64,000 nucleotides of DNA from positions 8,370,001 to 8,434,000 of the forward strand of contig NZ_CP176395.1 of assembly GCF_046244365.1 (NCBI RefSeq), written 5' to 3'. Source of the stretch: Paenibacillus_V sp046244365. Its GTDB lineage: Bacteria; Bacillota; Bacilli; Paenibacillales; NBRC-103111. The notes below the pieces were generated by a model. It was not told where the DNA came from. It ran no database searches and saw only the letters and a program-made list of their open reading frames with translations. Shown here piece by piece: positions 1 to 8,119 of the stretch. How positions within the stretch are numbered: position 1 is the stretch's first letter; every line of letters begins with the position of its first letter. The position numbers and the translations under genes are program-made.

Positions 1-150
1 AGTTGGATGAACTCCGAGTTCTGGAATACCATTCGCAATTCCCATCATTAAATAATCTAAAGAAAAATACGGAATGTTTGTTTCATTTAAAATTCTTTTC
101 GCAGTTGTTGTTTTGCCACTTCTGGAAGCGCCTCCTATAAGGTATAGCAT
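1..150 (-). CDS. P-loop kinase-like nucleotide-binding protein, N-terminal part
   Basis: The reading frame runs off the left edge, so only the first 50 residues are visible. They open with a beta strand and a Walker A loop, GGASRSGKTT (residues 6-15), as in small adenylate-kinase-like or AAA-type proteins that phosphorylate small molecules. The ATG is preceded by a GGAGG ribosome binding site six bases upstream. The substrate cannot be told from the fragment. P-loop fold: seen. Kinase activity: inference. Confidence 0.75.
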   Translation of the reverse strand, partial: MLYLIGGASRSGKTTTAKRILNETNIPYFSLDYLMMGIANGIPELGVHPT

Positions 151-230
151 TTTAACCTCCGTAAAGTTAAATTGGAAAAATTCCCTTATAATTTTACCTT
201 AATCGGCCCCAATATTGTCCAATTTGTTGA

Positions 231-315
231 AGCTATACTGCCAGTTACTTCAATGAAAAAAAGGAGATGCATCGCTGCAAGCTCCTCAACTAACGTTCGC
301 CGTTAGCGTAACATA
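231..315. repeat. Composite intergenic repeat, copy 1, with minus-strand terminator hairpin
   Basis: An arm (CTGCCAGTTACTTCAAT) is followed by a hairpin with GGAG/CTCC and TGCA/TGCA pairing and then a small dyad CTAACG-TTCGC-CGTTAG. On the minus strand the hairpin is followed by seven T residues, so it can terminate the O-methyltransferase transcript whose stop lies at 395. Almost the same sequence recurs at 14619-14700. Confidence 0.7.
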
Positions 316-394
316 TCATTGTTCCATTCTTCGGAAGTCTAAAGATGCAGGTCGTAAACTTAATAATTTAATTTTGCGAGAGATTCTTTATAAC

Positions 395-1066
395 TCAGCA
401 AGTAACAAAACCAAAAACGAACCCATCATATCCTTTACTTCCAACTGTTTGAATTGCAGTGGCTGCAATTCTATCCTCATCTGCCAAAAGATCATAAAAC
501 GCCCTTACACCTTGTACACGTGGATCTTGACTGTTTTCATTAATAACTTCGCCTTCGCGAATGACATTATCTCCAATAATAACAGTTCCAGGATGGGAAA
601 AGTGAAGAGCCCATTTCAAATAATTGGGATTATTCGGCTTGTCAGCATCAATAAATATAAAATCAAAAGACTCAATTCCTTCGTTACTCATCTGCGCTAG
701 TTGCTCTAAAGCATCCCCTACTCTAAGCTCTACCTTATCTTGCACTTCAGCCAGGCAGAGATTAGCTGCTGCCACCTGTGCATGATGTGGATCAAGTTCC
801 AACGTGACTATCTTCCCCTCAGCAGGCAGTGCTCGTGCCATCCAGATTGTACTGTATCCTCCCAATGTACCGATCTCCAGGATACGATTTGATCTTTGCA
901 TTTGTATAAGCAAGTTTAAAAATTTTCCTTGCGTGGGTGAGACATCATAAGCTGGTAATCCTGCTTTTTGATTTGTGGATAACACTTTTTCGAGAATAGC
1001 ATCATTCTGAATTAGGCGCTCCGTTATATACTGGTCAACCTTATCCCAGACATTTGTTTGACTCAT
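395..1066 (-). CDS. SAM-dependent O-methyltransferase (class I, family 3)
   Basis: This cytosolic protein of about 223 residues has the layout of the catechol/caffeoyl-CoA type O-methyltransferase family, which moves a methyl group from S-adenosylmethionine to a small hydroxylated substrate. The SAM motif LEIGTLGGYST lies near residue 60, followed by VTLELDPHHA (ribose-binding acidic residue) and the metal-site stretch FIFIDADKPN. ATG at 1066 is preferred over the GTG at 1075, because the GAGGAG site lies 11-12 bases from the former but touches the latter. It is divergent from a LysR-type regulator that probably controls it. The substrate is unknown; a nearby repeat hairpin serves as its terminator. 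Confidence 0.88.
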   Translation of the reverse strand: MSQTNVWDKVDQYITERLIQNDAILEKVLSTNQKAGLPAYDVSPTQGKFLNLLIQMQRSNRILEIGTLGGYSTIWMARALPAEGKIVTLELDPHHAQVAAANLCLAEVQDKVELRVGDALEQLAQMSNEGIESFDFIFIDADKPNNPNYLKWALHFSHPGTVIIGDNVIREGEVINENSQDPRVQGVRAFYDLLADEDRIAATAIQTVGSKGYDGFVFGFVTC

Positions 1067-1116
1067 ATAGATCACTTCTCCTCTTCATTGTTAACTTCTA
1101 TTACCAGTGTAACCGA

Positions 1117-1141
1117 GATATAATTATAAACATAATATATC
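1117..1141. promoter_or_regulatory. Candidate LysR-type operator between divergent genes
   Basis: An AT-rich dyad, GATATA-N13-TATATC, lies midway between the methyltransferase and the LysR gene. LysR-type proteins commonly bind interrupted dyads of the T-N11-A class in such divergent spacers. The dyad is seen; its function is inferred from position. Confidence 0.4.
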
Positions 1142-1194
1142 TTTATGATAAATGCATACAAATAATATATGAGTTAATGAATAGGAGAATCGAA

Positions 1195-2091
1195 ATGAAC
1201 CTACATGCCTTACGCTTGTTTCATGTGATCGCCAGTACCGGAAGTGTGACTCGTGCTTCAGAATTACTCAATATTAGCCAACCAGCCATAACTTCACAGA
1301 TTAAAAAATTTGAAAAAGAGCTACTCCTAACGCTACTCAAGCCCCAAGGAAGAGGTATTGCTTTAACAGATGCAGGTGAAGAAATTGCTTTACTTGCTAA
1401 GCGACTTTTTGCTGTAGAACAACAAATTGAACAATACACTCAGGATTACCGAAAAGGCTCAAACGGGTGTATCCGTTTAGCCGCGACGTATTTACCTGCT
1501 CATTTTCTGATCCCTACCTGGATAGCAAAATTCAAACAACAATTCGAACAAGTCGAAATGATAATTACAACTACGAATTCAAAAGAAGCTTTTAAAAAAC
1601 TATTAAATGTAGATGTGGATATAGCCATTTATGGGGGGATACCAGAGGAGTATTCAGATACGATTCAGACAGAGGAACTTTTTCAGGACGAGTTATGGTT
1701 CGTCGTTTCACCTAATCATCGATATGCGAATCAACGTGTTTCACTAATTGACATGATGAAGGAACCCTTCGTTATGCGTGAGGAAGGAAGTTCAACACGA
1801 GAGAGATTGTTATCTTTATGTCGCACCTACAATACTTCGACACCCATAATCTCTTTGCAATTCAATGGGTTGCATGAAGCTATCACAGCTGTTATTGCAG
1901 GCTATGGTGCCAATTTCGTTTCTTCTTTGGTTGTGCGTGAATATGTAAGACGTGGAGAGTTATGCCGAGTTTATGTAGAAGGGATTCATCTAACCAATAC
2001 AATTGCCATTTGTACCCGCAATAATGAACCATTATCTGCTTCCACTATGAACTTCATTAAGATGATTCGTCAAAATCCTGTTATAAAATAG
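1195..2091 (+). CDS. LysR-family transcriptional regulator
   Basis: The protein has 298 residues, the usual size for the family. The N-terminal winged helix-turn-helix (residues 1-60, with GSVTRASELLNISQPAITSQ) is followed by a periplasmic-binding-protein-like effector domain. The start is fixed by ATAGGAGAAT upstream of ATG at 1195; the frame stays open further upstream but without a ribosome binding site. It is transcribed away from the O-methyltransferase and most likely regulates that gene and itself in response to a small ligand. The ligand cannot be read from the sequence. Its 3' end lies 20 bases from a copy of the composite repeat. Confidence 0.93.
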   Translation: MNLHALRLFHVIASTGSVTRASELLNISQPAITSQIKKFEKELLLTLLKPQGRGIALTDAGEEIALLAKRLFAVEQQIEQYTQDYRKGSNGCIRLAATYLPAHFLIPTWIAKFKQQFEQVEMIITTTNSKEAFKKLLNVDVDIAIYGGIPEEYSDTIQTEELFQDELWFVVSPNHRYANQRVSLIDMMKEPFVMREEGSSTRERLLSLCRTYNTSTPIISLQFNGLHEAITAVIAGYGANFVSSLVVREYVRRGELCRVYVEGIHLTNTIAICTRNNEPLSASTMNFIKMIRQNPVIK

Positions 2092-2111
2092 AAAAGGCTG
2101 ACCACCTTCAT

Positions 2112-2210
2112 TTGAACTATCCTGCCCGTTACTTCAACGGGGAACAGCGGGCAGCTGCCGCGGCGATCTACTCCCTGTTATTTGCACTATCGTACCCGCT
2201 AGCTCAATGA
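2112..2210. repeat. Composite intergenic repeat, copy 2 (two arms)
   Basis: Two similar arms in direct orientation, AACTATCCTGCCCGTTACTT and CACTATCGTACCCGCTAGCT, flank a GC-rich core holding the near-palindrome CGGGCAGCTGCCG and an AACAG/CTGTT pair. It lies between the convergent 3' ends of the LysR gene and the phosphotransferase gene. This is the clearest two-armed copy. The rest of the gap (2211-2345) shows nothing I recognise. Confidence 0.7.
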
Positions 2211-2345
2211 CTTACTCTGTTGTTGAAATTCGTGTTCCTTAACATAAAGCGGCATCAGAGAAGGCGAATCGTACCTTATCACGGCTTTTAAACGACAAAA
2301 TGGTGCCGATAGCCATAGCCCCATAGCCGCAACGAAATAATGAGC

Positions 2346-3260
2346 CTAATCCGACAGTGCCCGCATGATGTTGGATTTCGCCTCTGCCGCAATCGCTTCA
2401 TTCCCGTCATCGACCGCTTGCATTAAGATCAGTACGGGGATGTATACCGCGATCAGCCGCGCCAGCAGCTTCGTTTCCTCGTCCGCTCCTCCGTACGTTT
2501 CGAAAAACACGCCGCGAGCGTAAGGTGGTAAAAAGCTGTAAGCAACGCTCAAATCGCAAGCCGGATGGCCTACGCTCAGATCGCCCCAATCAATGATGCC
2601 GGAAACGATCCCTTTCTCATTCACAAGCATATTTTTGAAATGAAGATCGCCATGTAGCATTGCATTCACCGCCTCGACACGGTCCGTTTGTAACCTGCTA
2701 ATATACGCTTCGATCACACCGGACTCCTCCGGCGACAAGTGTTCAACCACCTTCGATAGAAAGCCCGCCAATTTCACTTTGCGCGATGCTATGTCCGTCA
2801 AGCTTCGATGATCTTGCTGAACTCCGCACTTCAGCGCCGCCTGCACCGGAAACTCATGCAATCTCCGCAAAAATTTCGCCAGCGTCTCTGCCGATAAAGC
2901 CCGGCGTTCTTCCGTCAAACCGATTGGGAAATCTCCTGGCACGTAGGCATAGCCAAGAAATGGTGCCGGGTATTCGTCACTTGCTTCGCCATAAAACAAC
3001 GGTTTCGGATAGGGGATGGTCATATATGCCTCCAGCATCGGCAGCAGCTTCCCTTCCATACGAATCGAGCCAACTGCAATCGTTCTTCTTGGAAACCGGA
3101 ACACGTACTCGTCACCGATGAGAAAAACCGTATTGTCCCAGCCCCAGCCCAATCGCTTCACTTGCTTCGATGACAGCTGAGGGAATTGTCTGCCGATCAG
3201 CGTCCGCGCCTGCTCTTCGTTAACTTCCCACTCCGCATCCCATACATTCGTTCCTCCCAT
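2346..3260 (-). CDS. Aminoglycoside phosphotransferase-fold (APH) family protein
   Basis: This 304-residue protein has the protein-kinase-like APH fold. It shows the catalytic loop LHGDLHFKNMLV (near residue 205) and the metal-binding GIIDWGDLS segment, both typical of APH, macrolide 2'-phosphotransferase and related small-molecule kinases. The N-terminal part carries the nucleotide-binding lobe with WDNTVFLIGDEYVFRFPR. A GGAGG site lies about ten bases before the ATG at 3260. The substrate may be an antibiotic or a metabolite; sequence alone cannot decide, so resistance should not be assumed. It stands alone, bordered by repeat copy 2 and a transposon remnant. Confidence 0.85.
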   Translation of the reverse strand: MGGTNVWDAEWEVNEEQARTLIGRQFPQLSSKQVKRLGWGWDNTVFLIGDEYVFRFPRRTIAVGSIRMEGKLLPMLEAYMTIPYPKPLFYGEASDEYPAPFLGYAYVPGDFPIGLTEERRALSAETLAKFLRRLHEFPVQAALKCGVQQDHRSLTDIASRKVKLAGFLSKVVEHLSPEESGVIEAYISRLQTDRVEAVNAMLHGDLHFKNMLVNEKGIVSGIIDWGDLSVGHPACDLSVAYSFLPPYARGVFFETYGGADEETKLLARLIAVYIPVLILMQAVDDGNEAIAAEAKSNIMRALSD

Positions 3261-3334
3261 GAATTGTCTGCCTCCTCCATCGGTTACAACGGCGAAACGT
3301 TCGGTTTAGCCGGTCTTTCCTTCATGTCCCGAAC

Positions 3335-3620
3335 TCATCCTCCAGTTGTTTGTTTTCAGTTTGGAGTTCTTATATCCGCTTGTTTTTAGCAGCGATGAGA
3401 ACGCTCTTGCTTGTTTCAGTCATTCCACGTTTGTTTAGCAGAGGACATGCCTTCTTGCTGATTGCGCAGCGTTTCTATTCGTTCGCGAATCTCCGAATGG
3501 TTATAAAGGTAGGCTTTAGAGACGCCCGACTCTGTGGAAAAGCTATTGAAGTTTAACTTGCCTTGTTGCTCAATAAGTCTTTGGATTGCCTCATCAACCT
3601 TTTCTGCAGCGGATAGCTTC
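3335..3620 (-). pseudogene. Remnant of a Tn554-type transposon accessory protein (TnpC/DUF6262-like)
   Basis: Reading the minus strand gives KVDEAIQRLIEQQ, then GKLNFNSFSTESGVSKAYLY and SEIRERIETLRNQQ, ending at a stop at 3416-3418. This is the pattern of the DUF6262/TnpC protein that accompanies tyrosine recombinases in Tn554-like elements. Beyond the stop, coiled-coil sequence of the same kind (ELQTENKQLEDEF) continues with another stop and a frame change, and the N-terminus is missing. The gene is therefore broken. No partner recombinase is present nearby. Confidence 0.6.
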
Positions 3621-3700
3621 TATTGCCTGGGTGTGCAAGTTTCTCTTCGGCTCTAATTGCCGTTCCTTACGTTATTTAAACGTTTACATTCCCTGGAAGT

Positions 3701-3780
3701 TGCGCATAACTGCCCGTTAGTATAACGAAAAAAGCAACCGATCGATAATCGACTGCCTTCTTGTTGCTATTGAACTCCCT
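3701..3780. repeat. Composite intergenic repeat, copy 3, with minus-strand terminator
   Basis: The arm AACTGCCCGTTAGTATAACG is followed by a hairpin with AGCAAC (3733-3738) pairing with GTTGCT (3763-3768). On the minus strand the stem is followed by six T residues. The hairpin sequence differs from other copies although the arm is shared. The stretch 3781-3975 holds only the ferredoxin leader. Confidence 0.65.
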
Positions 3781-3975
3781 CGATTTTATCCGATGCCGCT
3801 ATTACGCAACCGTGATGAAGTAGCAAAGCTTGATCTCCTTATGCATGCCAAAGGTTAACTAGTGACGCGTTCGGTTGTTTACAGATCGCGATTTTGGATA
3901 GTATGATTAGTGATATTGCACATGATAAGCCATTGATTGCGCAGCTACCAAATTAGGAATGGGGAGAAGTCCAAG

Positions 3976-4299
3976 ATGCCGACGATTCAAATTGAAGGAA
4001 GAGGCTCCTATGAAGTTGCAGAAGGTACTAAACTTGTGCTTGCCCTGGAGGATAACGGGGTAGACATATTGCACCGCTGCGGCGGCAACGCCAAATGCAC
4101 GACGTGCCGGGTCGAAGTGGTGGATGGAGACGCCGGTCCGGTTGGTGAAGCGGAGGCCGCTCTTCTTCAGGCCAAAGGCATTGTGGAATCGAACATCCGC
4201 TTATCGTGCCAGATTCGAGTACATAACGATCTTACTGTAAAACCAGTGATGACGGTATCGTCATCCGGCCTGGAGCCAGGCAATCGACCGCAAGACTAA
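3976..4299 (+). CDS. 2Fe-2S ferredoxin
   Basis: A 107-residue plant-type ferredoxin carrying electrons in the cytosol. The cluster ligands are visible as C-x5-C-x2-C (CGGNAKCTTC, residues 36-45) and the fourth cysteine in LSCQI near residue 81. The start is set by GGGGAGAA ten bases before ATG 3976. It has no redox partner gene next to it, so the enzyme it serves is unknown. A strong terminator follows directly, showing that it is a single-gene transcript. Confidence 0.92.
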   Translation: MPTIQIEGRGSYEVAEGTKLVLALEDNGVDILHRCGGNAKCTTCRVEVVDGDAGPVGEAEAALLQAKGIVESNIRLSCQIRVHNDLTVKPVMTVSSSGLEPGNRPQD

Positions 4300-4327
4300 C
4301 CGATCGCGAACCAGCTTCCGGGCTCGT

Positions 4328-4372
4328 AACCACGCTGAGGCATCTCGCATGAGGTACTCAGCGTGGTTTTTT
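4328..4372 (+). terminator. Intrinsic terminator of the ferredoxin gene
   Basis: Perfect stem ACCACGCTGAG/CTCAGCGTGGT followed by six T residues, 30 bases after the ferredoxin stop. Confidence 0.93.
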
Positions 4373-4411
4373 AATGGATGGCCTTGGCCAGTTCACCGAA
4401 CCAGCTAAGCC

Positions 4412-4510
4412 TTATGCGAACATGTCGCGAATCTCGTCGTGCAGCGAACGCAGCGGTCGCCTTGCTAGTCGCGCCAAATCCGGCGATACGCTTCCCATAT
4501 CGGATAAAGA
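4412..4510 (-). pseudogene. Short coding-like fragment of unknown origin
   Basis: The minus strand reads SLSDMGSVSPDLARLAR then RPLRSLHDEIRDMFA before a stop at 4412. It has a protein-like composition, but no start codon or ribosome binding site and no recognisable family. It is probably the 3' end of a lost gene in this patchy region. Confidence 0.25.
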
Positions 4511-4550
4511 CAACAATCGAGAGTTTAACGTTACTAGTGTTTGGAAAGTT

Positions 4551-4575
4551 GCGTTAACTGCCCGTTAGCGTAACC
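4551..4575. repeat. Composite intergenic repeat, copy 4 (single arm)
   Basis: GCGTTAACTGCCCGTTAGCG followed by TAAC, matching the arm of copies 3 and 8, including the preceding GGAAAGTT. No paired hairpin is obvious here. It lies just beyond the 3' end of the UPF0158 gene. Confidence 0.55.
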
Positions 4576-4617
4576 CATGTATATTATTCAAATAATGTGT
4601 TGGAAATGGGACGTATT

Positions 4618-5094
4618 TTATGCCTGGATTTCAATATCATGATTCTTGCACCATTCAATTACAAAATCCTTTATCTTAGTTTCTTTGTATTTATACCATT
4701 GTTTATCGACACCATGTTCAATAATCCCATCTTTAAATCTTCGGAATGCACCTCTTCCTTGAATAGCTTCATACAAATCTTCTCGGATATCTCCATCTTC
4801 TAAAGTCCCAATAAAATCCTTTATGATTTCATATTCATTGAAGTCGTTTTTTAACGTAAAATCAACGTAAACCCCGTCTTCATCTTCAATAATCCTTATT
4901 GCTCTTTCAATGTTCTCCCTTTGCCATTCAGGGAACTTATCAAGTGGCTTTCCATCTTCTGCAGCACTATATTCTTCTCTCGTTAATGTAATAACTTCAC
5001 TTGTTGTAATATTTATAAATGTAAAAGTATCATCTATTTGCATTTCGATCTCACCAACAAGATCATCCAATTTAACTGGTTTCTTCGTATGCAT
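4618..5094 (-). CDS. UPF0158 family protein
   Basis: About 158 residues if started at the ATG at 5094 (MHTKKPVKLDDL), which has AAGGTG upstream; a longer frame to 5151 lacks a clear ribosome binding site. The pattern KLDDLVGEIEMQ, then FPEWQRENIERAIRI, then FNEYEIIKDF and the late GRGAFRRFKD is that of the uncharacterised UPF0158 family, small soluble acidic proteins with no known activity. No signal peptide or membrane segment is seen. It sits next to another small acidic protein gene of the same orientation; whether they work together is unknown. Confidence 0.75.
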   Translation of the reverse strand: MHTKKPVKLDDLVGEIEMQIDDTFTFINITTSEVITLTREEYSAAEDGKPLDKFPEWQRENIERAIRIIEDEDGVYVDFTLKNDFNEYEIIKDFIGTLEDGDIREDLYEAIQGRGAFRRFKDGIIEHGVDKQWYKYKETKIKDFVIEWCKNHDIEIQA

Positions 5095-5162
5095 ATTCGC
5101 TTTCACACCTTCTTTTGTATTCATTAATAAACATCTTATCCAAATAAACAAAACAATCTACC

Positions 5163-5222
5163 TAATCTGTTACTTCAAAAAATTAATATACTCGTCCACA
5201 CTCTAGTTCTCCGTTAGCTCAA
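5163..5222. repeat. Degenerate composite repeat arms
   Basis: ATCTGTTACTTCAA at the left and CTAGTTCTCCGTTAGCTCAA at the right resemble the arms of the dispersed repeat, with intervening AT-rich sequence and no strong hairpin. It lies between the UPF0158 and DUF7674 genes and is weaker than the other copies. Confidence 0.35.
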
Positions 5223-5303
5223 TAAACTTGGGAACGCCCCACCCTTATCCGCCGAGCAATTTAATAATAAGCTCTAATAATAAGGCTTTCCTTATAAAAT
5301 CAC

Positions 5304-5723
5304 TTACTTCTCTGGACCACCAACATATTTGGTTTTGCCATCCCAAAAATCATTAAGGTGATTCCACCATTTTAATGATTCTTGTTTTAAATATTGATTA
5401 AAGACATTCGTATTTATTTCATTACTTAGTAATCTATTTTGCAAATCTTCCAATAATCCAATTGACGCAGCCTCTTTAACAAAATCGTCGCCACTTGTAT
5501 GCAATAATTCAATTACATCAAACACAGATGGAAACTCACTTAACTCATTTTGTTTATACAAATCAACAACATAAGTAGCAAAATCAGCTAAATCTATATA
5601 TAGTAACTGTTCATCTCCACTCTTATAATTTTCCTGAACATATTCATCCCACTGTTTTTTATAAGATGGACACGCTTGGAGAAATAGTTCCATTACTTCG
5701 CTTTTAGAGATTTCTTTTTTCAC
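5304..5723 (-). CDS. DUF7674-like small acidic protein
   Basis: The 139-residue protein starts at a GTG with AAAAAGGTGG upstream. Features such as LFLQACPSYKKQW near the start, DLADFATYVVDLY, FDVIELL, EAASIGLLEDLQN and the C-terminal WWNHLNDFWDGK match my memory of DUF7674, a family of small cytosolic proteins often encoded near toxin-immunity type loci. No catalytic residues are known. I infer family membership from the conserved pattern; a role as an immunity protein is only a possibility, since no toxin is visible here. Confidence 0.6.
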   Translation of the reverse strand: MKKEISKSEVMELFLQACPSYKKQWDEYVQENYKSGDEQLLYIDLADFATYVVDLYKQNELSEFPSVFDVIELLHTSGDDFVKEAASIGLLEDLQNRLLSNEINTNVFNQYLKQESLKWWNHLNDFWDGKTKYVGGPEK

Positions 5724-5770
5724 TGTACACCCACCTTTTTAGGAGTAAAATAATTCAAAATTTTCACCCC

Positions 5771-5956
5771 ACGACACGTAAATCATTTTGCTTCGATTTT
5801 ACCACGCAGATCGGATTGATCGCGCCTTATTTCGTGGAACAATACGCGGAACTGTACGTCCGCGGCCGAATCAAAGAAATCTCCTCGGCGCCAATCCACG
5901 TTTCCGGAGGAAACGGCGTCCAGTTGGTGATAGCCTCTTCGATGGGGGCATGGTAA
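5771..5956 (+). pseudogene. Unidentified gene remnant upstream of the oxidoreductase
   Basis: The plus strand reads TTRKSFCFDFTTQIGLIAPY and FVEQYAELYVRGRIKEISS, ending at a stop at 5954. Base composition is higher in GC than the flanking AT-rich genes and resembles the oxidoreductase that follows. There is no start codon with a ribosome binding site, so it appears to be the 3' end of a lost gene that once preceded the oxidoreductase. Family not recognised. Confidence 0.35.
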
Positions 5957-6015
5957 ATTATACATGATGCCGAGACCCGAGGTTCGGCAGATCATGCGAA
6001 GAACGGAGTGAGCTC

Positions 6016-6999
6016 ATGACATCAGTGATCAAATGGGGTTTTATCGGGGCAGGGGGAATTACGAGGCGGGTCATGAACGACTTCAAGGAGATGAGGGATG
6101 CTAAATTAGCCGCAGTATTTTCTCGCACGGACACTAATGCGGAGCAGTTGGCGCTGCCCTACGGGGCAAAGGCTTACACCGACTGCGAAACGATGATCCG
6201 GGATCCAGAAGTGGATGCGGTCTATGTCGCCACGCCTCACCATCTTCACATGGAACATGCTTGTTTGGCGTTGGAATTAGGGAAGCCGGTGTTATGCGAG
6301 AAACCGATGGCTCCGAACGCCGCGCAAGTTCGGACGATGGTCGGGAAGGCGAGAGAGACCGGAACGTATCTAATGGAAGCGATGTGGACCCGATTTTTCC
6401 CAGTGACGCGCAGGGTCATTCAGTGGGTTTCGGACGGCGCTATAGGAGATGTGCATTATTTGACGGCGGATTTCGGATTTTCGGCCACGGAGAACCCGCA
6501 ATCGCGTCTGTTCAATCCACATACGGCCGGAGGCAGCCTGCTCGATGTCGGCGTTTACGCAGTCTCCTACGCCTCGATGATTTTCGGAGCCAAGCCCGTC
6601 GAGGTACTCAGCCGTTCCCGCTACGCTTCTACCGGAGTAGATGCCCGAATGGCATGTTTGCTGGAATATGAAAACGGACAGATGGCTTCACTCTACTCTT
6701 CCGTCTCGAGTTCGACCCCTCAAGAGGTTCGCATCATCGGAAGCAAAGGACATATTGAAGTTCCGCGGTTCTGGTCCCCTAGAGAAGCCAGATTGATCGT
6801 AGGGAACCAGCTTAAGGATGAATGCAAGGATGATCGGATCGGGGAAGGATTCGGATATGAATTTTCGGCCGTACATGAAGACCTGCGGGCAGGAAGGAAG
6901 GAAAACGCCTGGATAACGCTCGACGAATCGATCGCGATCGCCGAGACGCTGGATCGAATTAGAGCCCAGTGGGGGCTTGTCTATCCGTTCGAGGCGTGA
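6016..6999 (+). CDS. Gfo/Idh/MocA-family NAD(P)-dependent oxidoreductase
   Basis: The 327-residue protein has an N-terminal Rossmann domain (WGFIGAGGITRRV, residues 6-18) and the family motif GKPVLCEKPM (near residue 92), whose lysine is catalytic in sugar and inositol dehydrogenases of this group. The C-terminal part is the alpha/beta substrate-binding domain. The ATG has CGGAG eight bases upstream. It most likely oxidises or reduces a sugar or cyclitol; the exact substrate is unknown. It stands alone and is followed by a terminator and a copy of the composite repeat. Confidence 0.9.
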   Translation: MTSVIKWGFIGAGGITRRVMNDFKEMRDAKLAAVFSRTDTNAEQLALPYGAKAYTDCETMIRDPEVDAVYVATPHHLHMEHACLALELGKPVLCEKPMAPNAAQVRTMVGKARETGTYLMEAMWTRFFPVTRRVIQWVSDGAIGDVHYLTADFGFSATENPQSRLFNPHTAGGSLLDVGVYAVSYASMIFGAKPVEVLSRSRYASTGVDARMACLLEYENGQMASLYSSVSSSTPQEVRIIGSKGHIEVPRFWSPREARLIVGNQLKDECKDDRIGEGFGYEFSAVHEDLRAGRKENAWITLDESIAIAETLDRIRAQWGLVYPFEA

Positions 7000-7039
7000 G
7001 ATGCCAAGCAAACGAATATTAGGGGTACCGCCAGCCGCT

Positions 7040-7150
7040 AAGACAGTTTTCACCAAAATAAAGGTCGGTTTTCCTCTTCCCAGGATTACCGACTTTTTGG
7101 TTTTTTGTATTCAGCTATCGTGCCCGTTAGCCACACATGCAGCGCAAGCG
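7040..7150 (+). repeat. Composite intergenic repeat, copy 5, with plus-strand terminator
   Basis: Stem AAGGTCGGT (7061-7069) pairs with ACCGACTTT (7088-7096), followed by TTGGTTTTTT, then the arm CTATCGTGCCCGTTAGCC. It should terminate the oxidoreductase transcript. The sequence after the arm (ACATGC...GCGC...GCACCA) recurs after the arm at 16741. Confidence 0.7.
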
Positions 7151-7159
7151 CCGCACCAA

Positions 7160-7384
7160 AGATGATGAAAATGGGATGCAGAATCCTCAATACTGGTACT
7201 ACGGCTGGGAGAGGAAGGTCGATAAGCTATGTTGCCTTAGAGTCCATCCGTTAGTCTGACTCCAACGATCACGGTGCATCACAGATTGTCGCTCCCTTTT
7301 GGGAAGCACTCATGGGAGATTAATCCTGCTCTGATTGTTGCACCAGCCTCTTACCTAATGAGCCGTAGAGAGGGCGTATTCAGG
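7160..7384 (+). ncRNA. Candidate left end and bridge-RNA region of an IS110-type element
   Basis: IS110-group elements carry a structured non-coding bridge RNA between their left end and the transposase start. These 225 bases lead directly into the transposase, contain no gene, and show several short dyads (for example CTCCCTTTTGGGAAGCACTC and GGTGCATCACAGATTG/CTGATTGTTGCACC). Position supports the call; loops complementary to target and donor cannot be assigned because the right end is missing. Confidence 0.35.
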
Positions 7385-8101
7385 ATGGAAGTTGTCATTG
7401 AACGAGCATGCGGTGTGGATACTCACAAGGATAATATTACTGCATGCATTCTAACGTCTACGGGAAAGGAGATCCAAACGTTCTCAACGAAAACGGCGCA
7501 TCTCTTACAACTAATCGATTGGATTAAACAACACGAATGTTCTCACGTTGCAATGGAAAGCACAGGAGTGTTTTGGAAGCCCATCGTCAATCTGCTTGAA
7601 GCGGAAGGGATTAAGTTTTTAGTTGTAAATGCCCAGCATATGAAGGCATTGCCTGGACGTAAAACAGATGTCAAGGATTCGGAATGGATTGCTAAGCTTC
7701 TCTGTCATGGATTACTTAAAGCAAGCTTCATTCCCAACCGAAATCAACGAGAACTTCGAGAGCTTGTTCGGTATCGCCGCAGCATCATTGAAGAGAGATC
7801 CAGGCAGCACAATCGTATTCAGAAGGTGTTAGAAGGGGCGAACATTAAGCTTGGTTCCGTTGTCTCGGACATTATGGGTGTTTCTTCGCGAGACATGCTT
7901 CGTGCCATTGCAGATGGTGAAGATGATCCCGAAAAACTAGCGAGCTTCGCTCGACGCACCCTCAAGCGGAAAAAGGAAGATCTCGAACTGGCACTTCAAG
8001 GCTATGTAAATCCTCACCAACGTCTGATGATCAAAACCATTTTAACTCACATTAATTTTAAGAAAAACCTGAGGCTCTGCCTCAGGTCCTTTGGCGAATG
8101 A
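7385..8101 (+). pseudogene. IS110-family transposase, truncated
   Basis: The N-terminal DEDD (RuvC-like) domain is intact: CGVDTHKD (Asp), AMESTGVFW (Glu) and ALPGRKTDVKDSEW (Asp, Asp). Family members have about 400 residues with a C-terminal serine-containing domain; here the frame ends after about 238 residues and the last 25 or so (from about HINFKK) look unrelated. The C-terminal domain and right end are gone, so the element should be immobile on its own. The break lies at about 8040-8061, next to the terminator hairpin for the convergent sialidase gene. Confidence 0.85.
8061..8090 (-). terminator. Intrinsic terminator, minus strand (probably sialidase)
   Basis: Stem CCTGAGGC (8068-8075) and GCCTCAGG (8079-8086) with a three-base loop. 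On the minus strand it is followed by five T residues. It lies about 200 bases beyond the sialidase stop and inside the tail of the truncated transposase frame. Confidence 0.75.
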
Positions 8102-8119
8102 GTTCAGTTTGGCGTGTGG

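Noticed and set aside
1054..1194. N-terminal extension of the LysR protein
   Set aside because: The upstream frame is AT-rich intergenic sequence; the ribosome binding site fits only the ATG at 1195.
7274..7384. Longer N-terminus of the IS110 transposase
   Set aside because: The extra residues precede the conserved start MEVVIERACGVDTHK and lie in the presumed bridge-RNA region.
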